Shown: positions 1 to 11,080 of the stretch, piece by piece
Layout of the letters: each line of letters opens with the position of its first letter
Position numbering within the stretch: the first letter of the stretch is position 1
Assembly (NCBI GenBank): GCA_021442155.1
Contig: CM038214.1
Location: 312,449,001-312,513,000 of the forward strand
DNA: 64,000 nucleotides
Direction of reading: 5' to 3'
Source: Cymbidium sinense
Lineage: Eukaryota; Streptophyta; Magnoliopsida; Asparagales; Orchidaceae
Notes under the pieces: generated by a model
What the model saw: only the letters and a program-made list of their open reading frames with translations
Told to the model about the DNA's origin: nothing
The model's database searches: none
Translations under genes and position numbers: made by a program

Positions 1-1636
1 CTAAATAAATCTAAACCTACCAATTTACTTAATTTAAAAAGAATATAAATCTTAAATCTTAAACCCTAAACCCTAAACCTTAAACCATAAATCCTAAATC
101 CTAAACCCTAAAACTAACCCTAAACCCTAAACCTACAAACCTAAACCCTAGACCCTAAACCCTAAAAAACTCTAAAACATAAACCTTAAACCCTAAATCC
201 TAAACACTAAACTAACCCTAAACCCTAAACCATAAACCCTAAACCCTAGACCCTAAACCCTAACCCTAACTCTAAATCCTAAACCATAAAACTCTAAACC
301 CTAAACCATAAAACCTAAACCTAAACCCTAAACCCTAAAACCTAAAATCCCTAAACGCTAAACTAACCCTAAATCCTAAACCCTAAATAAACCCTAAACC
401 CTAAACCCTTAAAACCCTAAACCCTAAAGCCTAAACACTAAACCCTAAATCCTAAACCCTAAACTCTAACCTTAAACCTTAAACTTTAAAACCCTAAACC
501 CTAAAACCTTAAATCATAAATCCTAAACCCTAAACCCTATACAATAAAAACCTCAAAACCTAAACCTAAACTAAATAAAAGCTAAAAATAAAATAAATAA
601 ATAAAAACCTAAAGCTAAATAAAATAAAGAAAAATAAAATAAAATAAAAACCTAAACTAAAACCTAAACCTAAACCTCAAAATAAAATAAAATAAAAAAT
701 AAAAATAAATAAAAACCTAAACTAAACAAAAAAAATAAAATAAACCTAAGAATAAAAATTTAACTAAAAAAAATAAAACTAAAATAAAATAAATTAAGAA
801 CTTAATAAAAACCTAAACCTAAAACTTAAAATTAAAAAATAAACTTAGAAATAAATAAATAAAAACCTAAACACTGAACTATAAAAACTAAACCTAAAAT
901 AAAAATAAAATAAACAACATAATATACCTCAAAACCTAAATTAGAATAAACTAAACTAAAATAAATAAAACTTAAACGTAAACCTAAAAGAAACTAAACC
1001 TAAATAAAATAAACTAAAATAAAAATAAACCTAAACTTAAACTAAAAAATAAAACCTAAAAACAAACCTAAAATAAATACCTAAAACCTAAAACTAAAAA
1101 AATAAAATAAAAATCTAAACCTAAACTTAAAAAAAAAACTAAACATGAAAAATAAAATAGAAATAAAACTCAACTAAAAAATAAACCTAAATCTAAAAAC
1201 AAAATTAAATAAAAAACCAAAACTAAAACAAATAAACCTAAAATAAATAAACTATATTAAATAAAAATGAAAAATAAACCTGAATGAAAATAAAGAATAA
1301 AATAAACTCAGATAAATAAAAAATAAATTAAATAAACCTAAATTTACCGGTTTACTTAATTTTTTTTTATAAAAAACCCTAAACCCTAAATCCTAAACCC
1401 TAAACCCTAAAACTAACCCTAAACCTTAAACCCTAAACCTATAACCTTAAATCTATAACCCTAAACCCTAATGCCTAACCCCTAAAATCTTAAACACTAA
1501 AACCTAAACCCTAAATCCTAAACCTAAACCCAAACCAAACCAAATTCCTAAACCTTAAAACCTACAACCCTAAACCCTAAACCCCAAACCCTAAACTAAC
1601 TATAAACCTTAAATCATAAACTAACCTAAACCTAAG
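1..1636 (+). repeat. Telomere-like array T1
   Basis: Degenerate plant telomere-type repeats. Positions about 49-540 are dominated by CCCTAAA with frequent one-base variants (CCTAAA, CCTTAAA, CCATAAA). About 541-1335 is an A-rich derivative of CCTAAA and AAATAAAA words. About 1370-1636 returns to near-canonical CCCTAAA. A conserved non-telomeric landmark (core GGTTTACTTAATT) lies at about 1340-1365, and a related copy lies at 11-40. The degeneracy means this is not a functional telomere end. No gene is visible in it. Confidence 0.9.
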
Positions 1637-2091
1637 AATGGGAACCTTGAGCAGATCAATGTCACCTCTACTAGGCTCGGCCCCAGATCTAGAGTGGTGG
1701 TGAAGGAAGAGGTGCCACTTATCAAAGTGGTGGTGGGTGATCTGGAGGTTTTGGTGGATATGGAGGTGGTGGTGGGTATGGGTGGGAGGGGCACAGGTTG
1801 GTATGGTGGCAAAGTGAGAGATCGAGGATATGATGACAAATCTCGATACTCATGAGGCGGGGGTGGTTCTGATGGGAACTGGAGAAACTAAAGAACAGCT
1901 GATTCAATCTGCTCCTTATGGAACTGTCTCTTTATAGTGGATACAGTTCTACTTATCTAGGGCTTTTGATTTGCTCTATGGGTGCTCATTTTTTATCTAT
2001 GTCATCGCTCATGTCTTAGTAAACTTGGCGTGCTACTTGGTTGATTAAATCGAAAAGAAGAAATGTTGAAATTTGTTCTGTTTTAAAAAAA
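1637..2091 (+). pseudogene. GR-RBP 3' fragment, copy G1
   Basis: Truncated, decayed copy of a plant glycine-rich RNA-binding protein. It starts at AATGGG, the codons for the Asn-Gly near the end of the RRM, and runs through a Gly/Tyr/Arg-rich tail to a terminal NWRN-stop (stop at 1889-1891). A roughly 190-bp 3' UTR and a short A-run at 2084-2091 follow. Indels break the frame in the RRM end and the Gly-rich part, but RDRGYD and GGGGSDGNWRN can still be read. The whole N-terminal RRM half is missing. It abuts telomere-like DNA on both sides. Minus-strand open frames here are only the complement of the Gly codons. Confidence 0.85.
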
Positions 2092-2480
2092 CCTTAAACC
2101 CAAAACCCTAATCTAAAATTTAAACCCTAAACCTAAAGCCCAAACCCTAAACCCTAAACCCAAATCCCTAAACTCTAAACCCTAAACCATAAAAATTCTA
2201 AACCTTAAACACGAAACCCTAAACCCTAAACCCTAAACCTTAAACCTAAACCTAAACCCTAAATCCAAAACCCTAAACTTAAACCCTAAACCTAAACCTA
2301 AACTAAACTAAACCCTACCAAACCTAAAACTAAACCCTAAAACCTAAACTATAACCCTAAACCTAAACCTAAAACCTAAAACCTAAAACCTACAACCTAA
2401 ACCTAAAACCCCAAACTTAAACCTCAACCCTAAACCCTAAACTAACCCTAAACCCTATCACTAAACCCTAAACCTTAAAC
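2092..2480 (+). repeat. Telomere-like array T2
   Basis: Degenerate CCCTAAA/CCTAAA repeats filling the gap between the A-run of GR-RBP copy G1 and the AT-rich module. No A-rich sub-block and no landmark are present. The same short block occurs after most other G copies (for example 33591-33940 and 53178-53565). Confidence 0.9.
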
Positions 2481-4075
2481 TGTGAATAAAGATGTCATTA
2501 GGAGTAGATGTAAAGAATGACTTATTCCTAACATAGTTATCGTAGCTAAAGAAAATGTCTTCAAAAGGCTTTCCCTTGACTATTAGATATTTGAATACCC
2601 TAAACCCTAACCCTAAGTCATATTACAATACCATATATTATAGCATAATGTAGCATCATATATTTGAGCATGTAGTGATGTGTTTTGGATTTTATAAGAT
2701 GTTTTAAAATATTTAGTATATTATGGTATTGTGCCCTATAGTCTATATTCATATAAATAAAAAATATTGATTTAATAAATAATATGATGAAATTTATTAA
2801 ATTTGAAGTGGGAATTAGTTTGTAGTACCAAAGGTGTGCTACGCCACTTGTAGTCAAAAAAGTAAGATTTAATGTTCAAAATAAATAATATATGTTGTAG
2901 CATAGTATAACACATATTTCATAATATAGTCTTCACATTTTAAATTATTTTAGTACTTTATCATGCAATAGCCTACACTAGCATTACTTATAAAAATGTT
3001 GATTTAGACTTTAAAATGGTGGAATTTGGCCACATTCTTAATTAGTAGAGCATGGCATTATAATATATTTTTTCAATTTAAAATATGTAAGTGATACGAC
3101 TAAAATATATAATTCTTTATTATTTAGAAAACTTTTATGATTTTTTTACCTTAAGCAATCCCTTGTGATGTGATATGCAATATAATATATAATATGTTAT
3201 AGGGTATTATAATATAGGATGCCATAACATGGTGTAGCATCATGCATTATAGAATACTATTGTGTATTACTACTTGTTGTTTAGCATATTTTAGTTTGAT
3301 ATAGTATGATGTAGTAGAGTTTGTTACGGTATAATTCATAAAAATACTCATTTATATGAGATGATGGGATTTGGCCAAATTTAAGGTAAGCTTTAGGGAA
3401 CATCATTTGTGCTATGGTGTCATTTAATTAAAAGAATGGAATTTTGCATCCAAAATAAATGTTTATTTTTCAACCAAATTTTATAATTTTTTGCATAAAG
3501 TGATTCATTTAAAGGTGTAATGTAAAATAATATATTATATGAAAGCATATTAAAATATAATGTACATAACAATATAACTTCACATATATATGAATGTGGT
3601 GGTGTGTTACTAAATGTTATTGTACATTTTAGTATCTTTACTTTTTATAATACATTGGATCAAAACTCACAAAAAATGTTAATTTGAAGGTTGAGATGGA
3701 AGAATTTGGCCAAATTCATGGCACACACATGAAGAAGCAACACCAAAATTATGCTATTTTGTACCATTTCTAATAGAAAATAAATAATTTTACATCCAAA
3801 ATGAACATTATTCATATGTTTGAGAAAATTTTGTTATTTGTTAATTTTAAGTTATTCTAATGAGGTGTAATGTTAGATAATATATTATATTATATCAAAT
3901 TATAATATAACATCATATATTATAATATAATATAGTGTGTTAATTCACATAATATGTTTAGCATGATATTGTATAGTTAGTTTGAGCTTGCACCATCACA
4001 AATCATAAATGTTTATTACAATGTTAAGATGATGTAATTTGAACGAATACATTGTTAAGCTTTTGGTTGAAGTAT
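2481..4075. repeat. AT-rich 335-bp-unit module S1
   Basis: This module begins with GAATAAAGATGTCATT. An internal CCCTAAACCCTAACCCTAA remnant lies near 2598-2616. It then contains five diverged tandem units, each recognisable by an AAAATRTTGATT-like word followed by a degenerate GATGGAATTTGGCCAAATT block, near 2762, 2992, 3341, 3671 and 4006. Spacings are about 230, 349, 330 and 335 bp. No coding potential is seen. The right border passes into the 3' noncoding part of the Tat-type element at about GGTGTGCATAAGAG. It may be satellite DNA derived from, or captured next to, that element's 3' end. Confidence 0.75.
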
Positions 4076-6560
4076 TAAAGGTGTGCATAAGAGAAGAAAT
4101 AAGATTTGATGAGAATTCCATGTCAAGAACGTGTGGAAGGAGATTGCTAGGGGATCACACATGCATTGGACATGACATGTGAGGGTCTGAGGCATAGATG
4201 AAAAAAATCTACTCAGGATAAGGTTTGAATTTGATTTGATTATATGATTTATGGAAAGAAGATCTGTTGGGGATAGGAATCTATAATCCACCATGGATTA
4301 AGATCAAATTGACTTTAATTTATTTTGTTTTAATTGATCTAGAGGCATATCTGCTAGAGATATGGGCTCGAGTATGCGGAGGATCAGATATATAAACCTT
4401 CCACTAGGGAAGCAGGTTCAGGCTATCCGCTAGGGATTAGGATTTGAGTTTGATTTCATAGATTTGTTTGGGGAAATATCCATTAGGGATAAGAGTTTGG
4501 TTGGATTTCTTTGATTTAGACTCTACTATGATAGGTGATTTAATTTGGCTCCAGGGTAGGTTTTGAATTTGATTTGTTTGTTTTACTTATGTATATATGA
4601 TTTGGGGCTCCAGGGAGAAGGGTGTGATTTAACTCCACTAGGAAAAGCATTGGGTTTAATTTAATGAGTTAATGTATGGAACCTATCGGTGTGCATGGAC
4701 CCAGAGAAGGGGCTATATCACTTGACCTACCTTAAGTTTAGAAATCCATATGGATATTCTACTGAGGTAGAGCTAACTCTGGGGATTGCCTTCATGTGCA
4801 ATATGTTAGAAGAAAGCATAGTAGACTTACATCTTCTAAAGTGAGGAACAACCATTAGAGTGACCTATTGGATGCATAACAAATTGAACTGACTACTAAG
4901 TGAATGCTACTGGAGACTTATGCCAACTCAAAAGTAGTAAGGATTAATTTTATCTTAATTTCATGTGATTTGATATGGTTTATTTAGTTTAGTTTAATTT
5001 CAAATTAAGGGCATAACCACTGGGGATGTGAGCTCAATTAAATTTAATAGATCTAATTTATGAACCATGTCGGTGTGCGATGGACCACTAAGAAGCTATA
5101 TCGACTTATCCTATCTCATTTACAAATCCAAAGGGATAGTCTATTAGTGGGGTAGAGCTAGCCAACATAAGGGGTTGCTTTTAGGTGTAATTGTGCTAGG
5201 AAGAAGGTATAGACTTACAACTTCTAAAGTAGGAACACCCGGCTAGGGTGACTTGTTGGTACCACAACAAATAGAACCTGACTTAGGGGAGAATACTATG
5301 TGAATGTCGGGGACTTATATCAAGTCAAGAGTAAAGCGATTCTTATAGAGAGTTTGACGCCTAAAGATAGGATGCGCTTGGGAAAAGGTACAGGGGTGTT
5401 CCTAATCCCCAAAATATATATATATATATATATATATGTGTGGACCCTATTAGTGGGAGGGACCACACTAACAAGGGGCTATGTCGGCCTTGACCTATCT
5501 CAAATTTACTGGACCAAGGGAGAATCTGCACATCCACAAAACAAATTCTCCAACCACAAGTGGGTGGCTAAGTCCAATTCGACAAGTAACTGCAAGTATC
5601 TAAATGGGGTCGCAAAGGATGTGATCCAAATATAGAGCCCATAGGGGAGGTGCTGCTAGGGGCATTATCCTAAGCCTTGGAAAAGAAAGGCTATTGGTGT
5701 ACAATGGCCAACTCAAGGAAAATGTACCAGACTTACATCTACCATGAGTGTTGTATGCTAAGGTGCGAGAACCAACCAATCTAAGGTGTATTCATCAGCA
5801 TGTGTGGTGTATCCATCAACATAGTGAGAACCAACCAACCTAAGGTGCTCATCGGTGTGTAAGGATCAATCTGGAAAGAAAGCTTGTAGGCTTATAGCAT
5901 TCCAAGTAGAACTGAACATCGGGATAGTCTGTCATCTGTGGGAGAAATGCTATTTAACCTAGAGCGACTACTAAGCGGGGATCCCTGAGGTAGGATTAGA
6001 CCTAGACTTGAAGCAGTCAAGAGGGAAGGAGCCACTAGGGACTTATCCAAAACCTCAAATATACTCAACCCGATCAGTGTATAATGGCTAATCTATGAAG
6101 ACAGCATAGCTAACTCACATCCTCTTAAATGAAGCCAACATGAGGTAGCTTATCGGCCACGCAGTAAGGCCTACCAAAATAACAAGGCACTCGTTAGTGT
6201 GTAGTGACCAAGTAAGGAAGGAATGTGTAGTAGACTTACATCCTCCAAAGGAAGAAGACCACTGGGGTGACACATAAGCAGGGTAGCAAGTCAACCCGAT
6301 GTAGAGCACCTACTGAGTGAGTGTCATTGGGGGCAATATCTAAACTCAGAGTAGCCCAAGATAAAAGATATGTGTTTATTATATTTGTTTATGTGTAGTT
6401 TGTGTTTGTGTTTATGTTGTGTCAATGAAGGATAGGACGCTGCTCGGGTTCATTACACCTACCCTAAACACATCATGGAGGATTCGTAAATAAGAATACT
6501 TTCAACATGGAAGAGATTGAATTCATTATCATTGATGATAATTATTTTCAAACATGATTT
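4076..6560 (-). repeat. R1 3' noncoding region with tandem repeats
   Basis: Noncoding stretch between integrase and the S module. Its left part (about 4130-4620) repeats a short phrase of the type CCGCTAGGGAT every 30-80 bp. From about 4675 there are degenerate tandem units of roughly 380 bp, each opening with a GGTGTGCGATGGACC-like phrase (near 4690, 5070 and a weaker one near 5445), followed by GAAGGGGCTATAT and then CTTACATCTTCTAAAG. More diverged partial units continue to about 6300. The open frame at 5300-5635 has no recognisable protein and is part of the repeat. Long tandem-repeated 3' regions are known in Tat/Ogre-type elements. Confidence 0.7.
5413..5437. repeat. (AT)n microsatellite
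   Basis: An uninterrupted TA/AT dinucleotide tract of about 25 bp inside the 3' noncoding repeats of R1. The corresponding place in R5 (about 56630) lacks the expansion. Confidence 0.9.
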
Positions 6561-7760
6561 ACAAAATTTTTTTAAGCAGAGCCCATTGATTGGAAGCATT
6601 GGGCGCTCTCCCATATGATTAATAAGCTAATAAGATCCTCCTTGGTAGGCCTTCTCTATGGAAAAGGGCCTTCCCAAGTGGGTTCAAACTTGCCTTTATG
6701 ATGGGCAACAATCCTCTTTAGAACTAAAATAAGCTCTCCTACTTGAAAAGGTTTAGGACGGACCAACTTCTTGTGAGCTTGAATCATTTTAGCTTTGTAC
6801 AACTTGAGGTTTTGGCATGCCCACAGGCGTCTCTCCTCCAATCCTTCGATCTCTTCTAACCGCAACTTGGCATTCTACTCTATTGTGATCTTGCTACCTA
6901 CAACTATCCTTAGTGATGAGAGTTGGACTTCTAATAGTAGAATTGTTTCGAACCCATACACTAAGGAGAAAGGAGTAGATTGAGTTGGGGTTCCATAAGT
7001 TGTGTGGTAGGCACAAGGCTTCAACTAATTGCTCATGCCACTGTCGCTTGTTGTTGTCGAGTGTCTTCTTCAGTATTTGGATAAGAGTTTTGTTGAAGGC
7101 TTCTGCTAAGTCGTTCACCCTTGGGTAGTTGATCGTAGAATATCACCAATCTATGTTGTGACTCCGAGAAAATTTGTTGATCTCAGTGCTCTTGAATGTA
7201 GTATCATTAACAAATATAATTTATCGGGGCACTCTGAACTTATATACAATATGGTTCCTAAAAAATTGGAGCACATGCTAAGCTATGACCACTTTGAGTG
7301 GAATTGCTTTCATCGATTTGGAAAAGTTATTAGTAGCGACTAAGATGAATCGATGACCCTTGGAAGAAGAGGGATCAATCAGACCCACTATGTCATTGCC
7401 CTCAACACTCAAATGGCCATGAAGCCAATTTAGGATGTAGATTGTTGGGCGGTTGGTGTAGGACCACAACATGTATTTGACGTTGGTCAGATCACCTAGC
7501 CATATCCATGCAATCTTTGATCATTGACGATTAGTAGTATCCTAGTCTCTTGATCTTGGCTTTTATCTTCAGACCAGATTGGTTGGCTCTACATAATCTT
7601 GAGTGTACCTCGATCACTATTTTATGGTCTTCATGCTTGTATAAACAACATAATCACATATGATTAAAAGACTGCCAATACAAGACACTATCCACAAGAG
7701 CATAGGAAAGTGCTATGTGCTTCATCTGATGGGCTTGGGACTTCTCTTTAGCTATTTTGC
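6560..7760 (-). pseudogene. Integrase remnant of R1
   Basis: Degenerate integrase. The C-terminal part at 6656-6865 reads RLEEIEGLEERRLWACQNL, then VRPKPFQVGELILVL and KFEPTWEGPFP, the region leading into the chromodomain-like GPY/F module. The catalytic core lies at about 7160-7470 (NDIVGLIDPSSSKGHRFIL, then NNFSKSMKAIPL). The second catalytic Asp is lost: the context near 7200 encodes VN instead of DN, directly after an in-frame stop. The HHCC region upstream (to about 7760) is only faintly recognisable. Several frameshifts are present. Confidence 0.85.
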
Positions 7761-7979
7761 CATTATTTAGGTAATCCATGAATGGTTGCCTCCAATCTAA
7801 CTCCTCATCCTTCCTGTCAAAGACAACTTCCCCTTCAAGAGAGTACTTTTTGATGCGTTCAATATCAAAAAGGGATAAGACTTATCTATTTTAGACCTTT
7901 ATTGATATGAACCCATCCTTCAGACATGCCAACTCCTTGGCAAGCTCGACTAAAGCATACACTATGACATTCTATCCTT

Positions 7980-8890
7980 GAGGAATCTTATAAATGGTAA
8001 CCTCTGGGACTTAATAACTCCATGGTGTAATAATGGTAGTGATGGATCTTGGGCTTTATAACCTTAGAGGACCCAACAATTTGGTTAATAACTAGCTGAG
8101 AATCCCTGAAGATTTGATTTCAGGATGCTTAGAGTCATGGCTAACTCCAAATTGGCATCAGAGCCTCATATTCAGCTTTATTGTTAGTGCAAGGATTGGA
8201 CAGATGATATGAGAATCTCATCACATTGCGGTCCAGAGTTAAGAGAACCATTCCTACCTCTACCTTTCCTAGAATAGTAGGTTGTGGTTCTTCTCCTCTT
8301 TGAGAGGAAGCCTCACCATCAAAGTACATCTCCCAGTAGTTAATGCTAGTATCCCCTAAGTTCATGATCTTTTCATCACGGGGATCATCACTAAGCGGAG
8401 AGTCAGCAAGAAGTGGGTGTGCTACAAAGAAATCTACTAGCTCTTATCCTCTCACCGTATGGAGGTGTATGAAGGTAATGTCAAACTATGACAGGATCAT
8501 GGACCGTCATGCCAACTGTCCAGATAGCATCAGTCATATCAATAGATACTATAGTAGATTGATCCTAGAGATTTAGTTCACCTTATGAGGAAGCATGTTG
8601 TGTTGTAGCTTTCAGATGCAAAGATTAAAGCTAGGCAATGCTACTCAATGGGTGGATAATTAGCCTCAGCAAGGATTAGATGATGGATGAGGTAGTAGAG
8701 TGCATTTTCCATCCCTTCATCATTGGCTTAGGCCAACAAAGCAACAAGGGGGTCATCTAACGCAGCATTGTAAAATATGAGGGGCTTGCCCGGATAGGGA
8801 CTACCGATGTCAGTAATGCTTGATGTCTTTGAAACATGCTCACACTTATCATCCCACTTAAACTTTGTGTCCTTTTTGACAAGTGCTGAG
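7980..8890 (-). pseudogene. RNase H and second RNase H remnant of R1
   Basis: The first RNase H follows the RT thumb and is frameshifted (8370-8890). The second, archaeal-type RNase H is readable at 8141-8365 with WEMYFDGEASSQ (catalytic Asp kept) and MRFSYHLSNPCTNNKAEYE. A second RNase H domain between RNase H and integrase is characteristic of plant Tat-lineage elements and is the main basis for the lineage call. Confidence 0.8.
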
Positions 8891-9861
8891 AATGGCTAAC
8901 ATCTTCCTGATAGGTTGGATATAAAGCATCTTAGATACACCAACCGCCCTTGGAATAATATGAGTAGAGTTAAACTTTTAGGGCGTGGCATTTCTAATAT
9001 CGCCTTTATCTTCTCTGAATCAATTTAAATTCCCTGGTGTCAGACAATAAACACAAGGAATTTCCCTGAAGCTACTCTGAATGCACACTTTAGGGGGTTC
9101 ATTTTGAGGTTAAAATGTCTTGACTATTCGAAAACTACTATCAAGTCAAAGAGATGGTCTTCCTTTTCTCTACTTTTGATGATCGACATGATGATGAATG
9201 AATGAGTTCATCAAATATTTGAGTCATAGCCATTTTATACCCGCATTTTAAGGATGAAAGGCATGACCTTTAGCAATAGATTCTCGGGTTCTAAAAGTAG
9301 TGTTTCTTTCTTCTTCAGGTCTTTATTTGGTTATATCCAGATGAAATAGAAGACTACATGAGATTAGGCAATGTCCACCATCAGCTATGGGATTGGTAGT
9401 GGAAATTCATCTATTGGATAAGCCTTATTTAAATCCCTAAAATTGATGCATATGTGAATTTGGCCATTCTTTTTCTTAATTAGGATGACACTGGCTAATT
9501 TCTTGACTTCAGAAATGGGCTATTGTTCTATGTCAAATCACATGTGTCTAGGAGCATGCTTGATAGGGTTAGCAATAGGCTCTATTGCTAGTTTATGGAC
9601 TGCTGTGTCAGAAGCCAATCTAGGCATCTCTTCATAACTCCATGCAAAGCGATCCTTAAACTCAGCCAATAGCCTAACTAAGTCATTAGTTACAATTTCA
9701 TTCAACCAAGAAATGATGTATGTCAGGCATGGATCTTCTTCAGTTCCTAAGTTGATTTCCTTGAGCTCGACGATGGTTAACTTGATCTCTTCTTTGAACT
9801 CTAGCGGTGCATTTTTTACTTGAAAATCATCTGGATCATCCGAAGTTTCTAAGCACAACAC
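8891..9861 (-). pseudogene. Reverse transcriptase remnant of R1
   Basis: The connection segment is open at 9538-9861 (TNDLVRLLAEFKDRFAWSYE), followed by a broken RT core in which INFRDLNKA is readable near 9430. The site that should encode YVDD (about 9181-9190) is damaged by substitutions and a deletion, leaving only a VDH-like remnant, so catalytic function is lost. Frameshifts separate the connection segment, fingers and palm. Confidence 0.85.
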
Positions 9862-10733
9862 CTCATATGAGTTAATGTGATTTGAAAAGATCCTGTCAAT
9901 TTTAAATGATTTGTGATGACAAAGTAGTAATTATCATCATCGATTGGACCCACTGTACTGAATCTTAGTCCTGGTCTTGATTGAGAGCTTTTGCATTTTT
10001 TCCTACATATTGTTTTGAAGTAGTCTAACCTCTGCTTTGACCAGGTATGTTGTATTAACCCTTTCTTTGCAAAATTATGAATAAAAGGTAAGTATCAATC
10101 ATAAGGTAATTTTATTAAATCTTTATATGAATCATCCTCATGTTCTACATCAACTTCTTGACTTGAGGATGATTCTTCTAGAAAGAACCTCTGAGTCTTC
10201 AGACATGTGGATGACTTAGGGGCATCCTTAACTACCAAACCCTCAGCTTTTTGAGAGAAAAGTGGTGTTTGAGCTAAGGTTCCCAATTGATGCCTAACTG
10301 TTTCACATATAGACTTGGATACACTTATGCTTTGCTTTGGAGCTCAGTCTTTATTGCTATCTGGCTCAAGTGTCTCCTCCAAGGGAGCCTACTACTGAGA
10401 AGAGCTGGCTAGTGTTCTAACCATATAAGACTCATTTTATGAACTAGATTTTAAGTCTATATAGATAGAAGGTACACTGTAGCTGGACATATCTTCTTGG
10501 GGTGGTCAACAAGGAGGTTTTCACTCACGGATTGCCTCTAACAAGTCTCTTCCTCTGCTTAGTGGGGGTCAGGTCATCCTACCCATATGTTCGAATGGAG
10601 TAACGAACAGTGGGTGGAATCTAATGTGAGGCTCCACTTCCTCCTCCAAATCCATTTCTGCTCTCTTTTGTTTTCTTTTCCATTTTCTATTTTGTTTTCT
10701 TTTTCTTTTACTTTTTTTTCTTTTCTTTTATTT
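9862..10733 (-). pseudogene. PR-RT spacer of R1 with Lys/Glu-rich tract
   Basis: Spacer between protease and RT. An acidic/Ser-rich segment (ESSSSQEVDVEHEDDSYKDL) is open at 10095-10286. A polypyrimidine tract at about 10652-10737 reads on the minus strand as a Lys/Glu-rich stretch. The same spacer with the same tract occurs in R2, R4 and R5. Function unknown; homopurine length changes probably explain frame differences between copies. Confidence 0.65.
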
Positions 10734-11069
10734 TTAAACTTTGGCCAAGTTTGTGAGAATAGACTTGTTATTTTGAGGGAGGTAGTAAGACGCATTCTCA
10801 TATATGCTGACCTCATGAGTTACAAATGTCTTGAGATCTCCTTTGACATAGTAGATGATCCCACCTCTCACAAACTTCATACACTGATGTAGAGAGGATG
10901 AAACTATGTTGTTCTCATGTATCCATGTTCTCCTAAGCAAAGCGTTGAAAGATGTATCCGAGTCTATAATGTGAAACTTGGCTTCAGTCTTCCAATCATC
11001 TATCTCTAAGGGCGACACTATGGAGCCTAAGGCACAGACATCACTTTTGGAGTGATTCAATCTTCCCAT
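10734..11069 (-). pseudogene. Protease C-terminal half of R1
   Basis: Retropepsin-like fragment reading LEIDDWKTEAKFHIIDSDTS, then FNALLRRTWIHENNIV, a typical gypsy protease C-terminal signature. The N-terminal half with the catalytic DTG motif is not present: the coding similarity stops at about 11070 and noncoding sequence follows. R2, R4 and R5 stop at the equivalent point. Confidence 0.8.
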
Positions 11070-11080
11070 CTTATACTTAG

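Noticed and set aside
1..540. A functional chromosome-end telomere
   Set aside because: Heptamers are heavily degenerate, long perfect runs are absent, and the array is interrupted by gene fragments and retroelements.
1621..1907. Minus-strand Pro/Thr/Ser-rich open frames over G copies
   Set aside because: Complement of Gly codons; no homology expected and not conserved between copies.
2618..2857. Minus-strand 79-aa frame in the AT module
   Set aside because: Low-complexity AT-rich sequence; the frame is not preserved in S2, S4 or S5.
5300..5635. 111-aa open frame as a gene
   Set aside because: It lies across an (AT)n microsatellite and degenerate 3' tandem repeats, shows no known motif, and the frame is not kept in R5.
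10587..10892. Plus-strand Phe/Ser-rich frames (also 44093-44436) as membrane proteins
   Set aside because: They are the complement of the Lys/Glu-rich polypurine tract in the element's PR-RT spacer.
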